DNA from: Ignelater luminosus | Lineage: Eukaryota; Arthropoda; Insecta; Coleoptera; Elateridae | Direction of reading: 5' to 3' | DNA: 64,000 nt | Assembly (NCBI GenBank): GCA_011009095.1 | Contig: VTPC01089976.1 | Coordinates: 206,634 to 270,633, forward strand | Shown: positions 63,235-64,000 of the stretch, piece by piece | Layout: the number at the start of each line of letters is the position of its first letter | Position numbering within the stretch: the stretch's first letter is position 1 | The notes under the pieces: model-generated | Database searches by the model: none | Seen by the model: the letters and a program-made list of their open reading frames with translations, nothing else | What the model was told of the DNA's origin: nothing | Position numbers and translations under genes: made by a program

Positions 63235-64000
63235 GTAAGTTTTGTTTCTCGGGAATAAAATTCGACTAACATAACAAAAGTTCTTTGTTATTTTTAGTAT
63301 TCTTAAGACATTTTTATTTTTAAATAATCTGAGAAATTTTAAAAACAAGCAATAGGAGCGACATTTACGCAAAAAGATTCGTTTATGTTCTTGACAATCA
63401 GTTATGTGGTAGGTATGCAGTGGTGTTTCCCAAGGTGTCATCGCAGGACTAATAAAACCTTAACTGAGTTCTTGATTATCTGTTCTTTTTTTATTAACAA
63501 AGTCAGTAATTATCTTAAAATATAAATCAAAAACTCACAGAGTCAATTTAAGTAATTGTCAAATTTCGCCCAAAAAGATTCAGTAAATAACTTTTATCTG
63601 TAATCTTCTTTGTTTTAAAAGTCAAAGACATCAAAGGTTAGAATTTGTTTAATGTGTAACATATGATGTATAAGAACCTTCTCCTGATTCAATAATCTAC
63701 TGATTAAGATATGACTTTGAGTGTTGTCGTGTATTAGCAAGATTGAGTTCATTTTTGCTGATACTAGGATTCTGGTAAAAATGCTATCCGCCATCTAATC
63801 TTTCTTATTGAATTAGTTGAGAATGTTGCTCTTCTATGAGCTTCGAGTACATGAAGTCCCTATAGATTTGGCTTCACGTGAATCATATCGTGGTAGGTAG
63901 TCTCACATGAAATTTCTTTTGAAAATTTCTAGATAAGATCTAGGTTTAAATGAATATTAGATCTGAACTATGGAACAATTAGACCATAATTTTACGGAGA
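63235..64000. other. Start of the next AP-2 intron
   Basis: AT-rich sequence beginning with the GTAAGT donor. No acceptor followed by AP-2-like coding sequence is seen before the window ends, so the next exon lies outside. Confidence 0.7.

Noticed and set aside
1..64000. tRNA, rRNA and CRISPR-type features
   Set aside because: No A/B-box pair with a cloverleaf, no rRNA-like block and no short direct repeats with regular spacers were seen.

Overview
The window reads as nuclear DNA from an arthropod, most likely an insect. It is strongly AT-rich, almost devoid of long ORFs, and littered with decayed DNA transposons (mariner, Tc1-like, hAT-like, MITEs) and satellite-like repeats. The only recognisable host coding sequence is split into short, GC-richer, splice-flanked exons. 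The species cannot be named from the sequence. There are no bacterial operons, CRISPR arrays or phage genes, and I saw no convincing tRNA or rRNA.

The one host gene I can identify is the 5' part of an AP-2 family transcription factor (TfAP-2/TFAP2) on the + strand. Its anchor is a 312-nt exon at 62923-63234, which encodes a glycine/histidine/proline-rich activation segment with the AP-2 hallmark DFQPPYFPPPF. The DNA-binding exons would lie beyond the right edge. Upstream are three candidate 5' coding exons, all ending in phase 0 and so compatible with the anchor. They are a promoter-proximal ATG exon (11850-12095, behind a CCAAT/GC-box/CRE-like/TATA promoter), a weaker alternative ATG exon (21868-21951), and a 17-codon internal cassette (26263-26313). 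If all belong to AP-2, the gene has a roughly 14-kb first intron and a 36.6-kb second intron, with alternative first exons as in vertebrate AP-2 genes. Linking these exons is inference; only transcript data can prove it.

The rest, left to right. 1-11640 is upstream sequence with one decayed Tc1-like element (about 9.4-10.1 kb). 12.1-26.2 kb is putative intron with a GC-rich island (12.3-12.5 kb), a decayed non-LTR retrotransposon gag region (about 18.3-20.0 kb) and a (TTA)n tract. 26.3-62.9 kb is putative intron. It holds a hAT-type MITE, a 400-N assembly gap next to a Gypsy-type reverse transcriptase relic, a degenerate ~210-bp tandem repeat, a Tc1 relic, a CCAAT plus perfect heat-shock-element motif, and a nearly intact mariner with two frameshifts. 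Further right in the same intron are a ~117-bp satellite split by a small insertion, a hAT/DUF4371 relic, foldback elements, two copies of a MITE with long inverted repeats, and a second Tc1/mariner-superfamily relic.

I found no clearly new molecular system. The most useful leads are the AP-2 alternative 5' exon architecture, the young mariner copy, and the repeat families.
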